Source: Desulfovibrio sp. A2
Lineage (GTDB): Bacteria > Desulfobacterota > Desulfovibrionia > Desulfovibrionales > Desulfovibrionaceae
NCBI RefSeq assembly: GCF_000226255.1
Contig: NZ_AGFG01000058.1
Span: forward strand, 17,538 to 81,537
Length of the DNA: 64,000 nucleotides
Direction of reading: 5' to 3'
Within the stretch, counting starts at the first letter, position 1. Every line of letters begins with the position of its first letter. The position numbers and the translations under genes were made by a program. Below, in pieces: positions 61,343 to 64,000 of the stretch. Under the pieces are notes generated by a model, which was not told the DNA's origin, made no database searches, and saw only the letters and a list, made by a program, of their open reading frames with translations.

Positions 61343-63364
61343 CTACTGGCGGAAGCGCTCCACCAACTGACCCAGCCGCCGGGCCATGGACGACACCTCG
61401 CGGATGGATGCCTCGGCCGTGCGGATGCGGTCGGCGATGTCGCGCGAGAGGTCGTTGATGCGCGTGACGTTGCGGTTGATCTCGTCGCTGGTGGCCGACT
61501 GCTGCTCTGAGGCCGTGGCGATGTTGCGCACCATGTCGGCGATGCTCACGGCCCGCCGCACGATGCGCCCCAGCGCCTCGCCCGTGGCCCCGGCCTTGTC
61601 CGCCGTGGTTTCCACCTGGCCCTGCGTGCGGGTCATCTCGTCCACGGCCAGGGCGGTGCCCGACTGGATGTCCTGTATGGCGCGCTCCACTTCCTTGGTG
61701 GCGGTCATGGTCTTTTCGGCCAGCTTGCGCACCTCGTCGGCCACCACGGCGAATCCCCGTCCGGCGTCCCCGGCGCGGGCCGCCTCGATGGCGGCGTTCA
61801 GGGCCAGCAGGTTGGTCTGGTCGGCGATTTCGTTGATCACGTCGATGACCCGGCCGATGTTGTCGGCCCGCGCGGCCAGGTCGTTGAGCGACGCGGCAAG
61901 GCCCGCCGCGCGGTCGGCCACCTGGCGCGTTTCCGCCACGGTGGACTGCATTTCCTCTCCGCCCTGTTGCGCCTCGCGGTTGGCCAGGTCCGCCGCTTCG
62001 GCCGTGGCCGAGGCGTTGCGGGTCACCTCCATGACCGTGGCGTTCATCTCGTCCATGGCCGTGGCCACCTGGGCGGTTTCATCCGTGGATTCCACCACGT
62101 TGCGCGCCAGTTCCTCCATGCGCACGGAAAGTTCACCGGCCGCGTCGGACAGGGCGCGGGCCACCCCGGTCACCTCTTCGGCCACCTCCAGCAGGTTGCG
62201 CCGCTGCGCCTCGATGTGGGCTTTGTCCTCTTCTTCCTGGGTCAGGTCGATCATCACGGCAATGACGCCCACGACCGTGCCGTCGGTGTCGCGCAGGGGC
62301 GAGGCCTCGTAGTGCAGGGGAAAGGCCACGCCGTCCCGGCGGACGAAGCGCAGCATGCCGCTGGTGCTGGCGCCCGTGGAAAGCACCTGGGCCACCGGGT
62401 CGCATTGCAGGTGGCAGTCGCGCCCGCCCTTTTCCAGCACCTCGCGCAGCGAAAGCCCCATCAGTTCCTTGCAGGCGGAACCGAGAATGGCGCACATGGG
62501 CTGGTTGGCGAATTCGATGCGCCCAGCCTTGTCCATCACCGTAAGCGGCACGATGATGCCGCCGAGGACGGATTTGTTGTATTCCAGCTGGTTGCGGATG
62601 GTGGCGACCATGGCCGCCAGGTTCGCGGACAGCACGCCCAGTTCGTCGCGGGAATCGTCGGTGAAGGACACGGCGTAGTTGCCGCGTTCGATCTCGCTGC
62701 TCACCTGGGCGATGGTGCGCACCCTGCCCACCACGGCCCGGCGCATGAACAGCGAGAGCACGGCCGTGAGGGCCAGCATGCCGCCCAGCGAAAGCGCGCC
62801 GCCCTGCCACTGGCGCGTGCGCAGCAGGGCCGCGTCGGCCGAGATGTCCTGCAACATGACCATGGCCCCCAGGATGGGCTGGCTGCCGCCGTGGCAGTGG
62901 TGGCATTCCGGCGCGTTGGGGATGGTCTTGAGTTCGGTGTAGTAGGGGGTGCCGCCCATTTCCAGCAACTGCCCGTCGTTGACGGGCTTTTGCAGCGCGG
63001 CGTCGAACAGCGCGGCGAAGCGCGCGTCGCGCACCACGTCCTTCACGGGTTTGCGGATGGCCTCGTGCCGGGTGGAATAGGTGATGGAGCCCCGGAAGTC
63101 GGTCAGGTGCACGCTGACGGTGGGATAGCGCGCGGCGATGGCGTCGAATTTTTCCTCGGTGCCTGCGTCGTTGCCCTTGGACATGGGGTCGCTGATGGCT
63201 TCGAGCAGGATTTGGGCGGTGCGCGCGGAGGATTCGTGGATGAGGTGGAGGGTGGTTTCCCGTTGCCAGTACGAGTTGGCGAGGAACAACGCCGCGAAAA
63301 CCATGATGGCGGTGCCCACGACGAGCATTTGCACCTTGGCGCCCAGCGAACGGGTGAACAGCAT
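61343..63364 (-). CDS. Chemoreceptor with periplasmic c-type heme motif (DcrA-like)
   Basis: A 673-residue methyl-accepting chemotaxis protein. Helix 1 (about 12-30) and helix 2 (about 188-208) enclose a periplasmic domain that contains one c-heme motif, CHHCH, at about residues 154-158. HAMP follows ([18 protein letters not shown]), a PAS domain (about 275-390), and the signalling domain with the hairpin tip [20 protein letters not shown] and [18 protein letters not shown]. DcrA of Desulfovibrio vulgaris is a receptor of this design and size that senses oxygen or redox state through its heme. It neighbours the dfx-rub-roo oxygen-defence genes on the same strand. No CheB/CheR-binding pentapeptide is visible at the C-terminus ([10 protein letters not shown]). 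Confidence 0.92.
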   Translation of the reverse strand: MLFTRSLGAKVQMLVVGTAIMVFAALFLANSYWQRETTLHLIHESSARTAQILLEAISDPMSKGNDAGTEEKFDAIAARYPTVSVHLTDFRGSITYSTRHEAIRKPVKDVVRDARFAALFDAALQKPVNDGQLLEMGGTPYYTELKTIPNAPECHHCHGGSQPILGAMVMLQDISADAALLRTRQWQGGALSLGGMLALTAVLSLFMRRAVVGRVRTIAQVSSEIERGNYAVSFTDDSRDELGVLSANLAAMVATIRNQLEYNKSVLGGIIVPLTVMDKAGRIEFANQPMCAILGSACKELMGLSLREVLEKGGRDCHLQCDPVAQVLSTGASTSGMLRFVRRDGVAFPLHYEASPLRDTDGTVVGVIAVMIDLTQEEEDKAHIEAQRRNLLEVAEEVTGVARALSDAAGELSVRMEELARNVVESTDETAQVATAMDEMNATVMEVTRNASATAEAADLANREAQQGGEEMQSTVAETRQVADRAAGLAASLNDLAARADNIGRVIDVINEIADQTNLLALNAAIEAARAGDAGRGFAVVADEVRKLAEKTMTATKEVERAIQDIQSGTALAVDEMTRTQGQVETTADKAGATGEALGRIVRRAVSIADMVRNIATASEQQSATSDEINRNVTRINDLSRDIADRIRTAEASIREVSSMARRLGQLVERFRQ

Positions 63365-63567
63365 GCGACCCCCCGGTTTGTCCTGCGGCGCGTGCGCGCA
63401 GGGAACCCGCCCCGGTGTTTCGGGGCTGTATGCCAATGGGCCTGGCGCGCGGCGGCGGCACGCGGATGATGCCGCGCGCCACTGTGTGGAGGCAGGCCGA
63501 GTCCGACCCCTGGCCGTGCCCTCCGCATGCCGCAAGACCCGGTATGACGCCGTTCTTGTTTGCTATC

Positions 63568-63596
63568 GCTGTACCCAAGGGCAGGGATTGCGTCAA
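63568..63596 (-). promoter_or_regulatory. Putative promoter of the DcrA-like receptor gene
   Basis: On the minus strand TTGACG, a 17-base spacer and TACAGC, about 200 bases before the start. It is sigma-70-like; no sigma-28 motif is seen. The rest of 63365-63845 holds no gene I can support. Confidence 0.5.
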
Positions 63597-63845
63597 GCAG
63601 GGGCGGGAAAAAACACAGGTTGTGCGTACAGTTGGAGCATGCCCGCTGCCGGGCTTCACCTTTCCGAAGGCGCGTCGCGCCATGCCTCCTTGCAGCGGCG
63701 TTCGTCCCTGCAAGACCGACGCGGCGGCATGGCGCGCACGGTGCGGGCACGGTGCGGGCACGGTGTCGATCGTCCTGTCCGTCTACAGGAGGGCGGTACC
63801 GGGGTGCGGCAGCTGTCAACAACGGACCGCCAACATCGGACGGGA

Positions 63846-64000
63846 TCAGGCCGTTCCTCCGCCCGGGGGTGGAGCCTGGGCCAGGGCGGCGCGCATGGCC
63901 GCGTGCAACTGGTCGATTTCAATAGGCTTGGCGAGGTAGTCGGTCATTCCTGCGGCCAGAAAGCGTTCCCGGTCACCCCGCATGGCGTGGGCGGTCAGGG
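63846..64000 (-). CDS. C-terminus of a response-regulator receiver protein, cut by the window edge
   Basis: The last 51 codons of a minus-strand gene read [40 protein letters not shown] and a Pro/Gly tail. This is the typical end of a CheY-like receiver (conserved Lys in AKPI), most often the final domain of a hybrid histidine kinase. The rest lies beyond the window. Confidence 0.85.
   Translation of the reverse strand, partial: LTAHAMRGDRERFLAAGMTDYLAKPIEIDQLHAAMRAALAQAPPPGGGTA

Overview
The window looks like a chromosome segment of a high-GC sulfate reducer of the Desulfovibrio / Nitratidesulfovibrio group. The evidence is family-level: an adjacent desulfoferrodoxin, rubredoxin and rubredoxin:oxygen oxidoreductase set, a XerC/D-derived TunR-type regulator inside a molybdate transport locus, a chemoreceptor with a periplasmic c-heme motif (DcrA-like), cytochrome bd, and a Wolinella-type fumarate reductase. 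There is no rRNA, CRISPR array, insertion sequence or prophage. Because GC is very high, long open frames occur on every strand; I chose genes by recognisable families, Shine-Dalgarno sites and overlaps. Left part (1-12.2 kb): the N-terminus of an unidentified minus-strand gene, an orphan protein with duplicated Cache-like sensor halves, a complete nikABCDE-type nickel ABC transporter split after nikA by a long palindromic repeat, a free-standing molbindin with a putative TunR site, tRNA-Phe, and an SDR enzyme coupled to an unknown protein. Middle-left (12.2-31.7 kb): a phenylacetate-CoA-ligase-type enzyme, a ChaN-PDZ lipoprotein, an orphan HicB-like protein, mutM, comEC, murA, tRNA-His, a large hybrid histidine kinase, murJ, a GGDEF/EAL protein, a bacteriohemerythrin and exonuclease III. 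Centre (31.8-42.4 kb): frdCAB followed by a two-subunit class I fumarase whose beta gene carries an apparent one-base frameshift. Next comes a 1.5 kb AT-rich island with two overlapping unknown genes, one a four-helix membrane protein. It is followed by a LOR/SDH (TIGR00300-type) enzyme and two paralogous FlxA-like coiled-coil proteins, each behind a near-perfect sigma-28 (FliA) flagellar promoter. Right part (42.8-64 kb): a LysR regulator, an APC permease, a torD-dmsABC molybdoenzyme operon with a perfect 24-bp palindrome upstream, cydAB, the molybdate/tungstate locus (modA, a TrmO-like membrane fusion, tunR, modBC), the dfx-rub-roo oxygen-defence genes, the c-heme chemoreceptor, and the C-terminus of a receiver-domain protein. 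How the genes fit together: fumarate respiration, a molybdopterin oxidoreductase and cytochrome bd provide alternative electron acceptors. Mo/W and Ni uptake supply metal cofactors. Desulfoferrodoxin, rubredoxin, Roo, cytochrome bd, hemerythrin and the heme chemoreceptor deal with oxygen and redox stress. The most interesting signals are the three GTCAC-N16-RTGMC sites that place modBC, tunR/modA and the distant molbindin under one likely TunR regulon, the apparent G-run frameshifts in tunR and fumB, the AT-rich two-gene island, the FliA-controlled FlxA-like pair, and the long palindromic repeat family.
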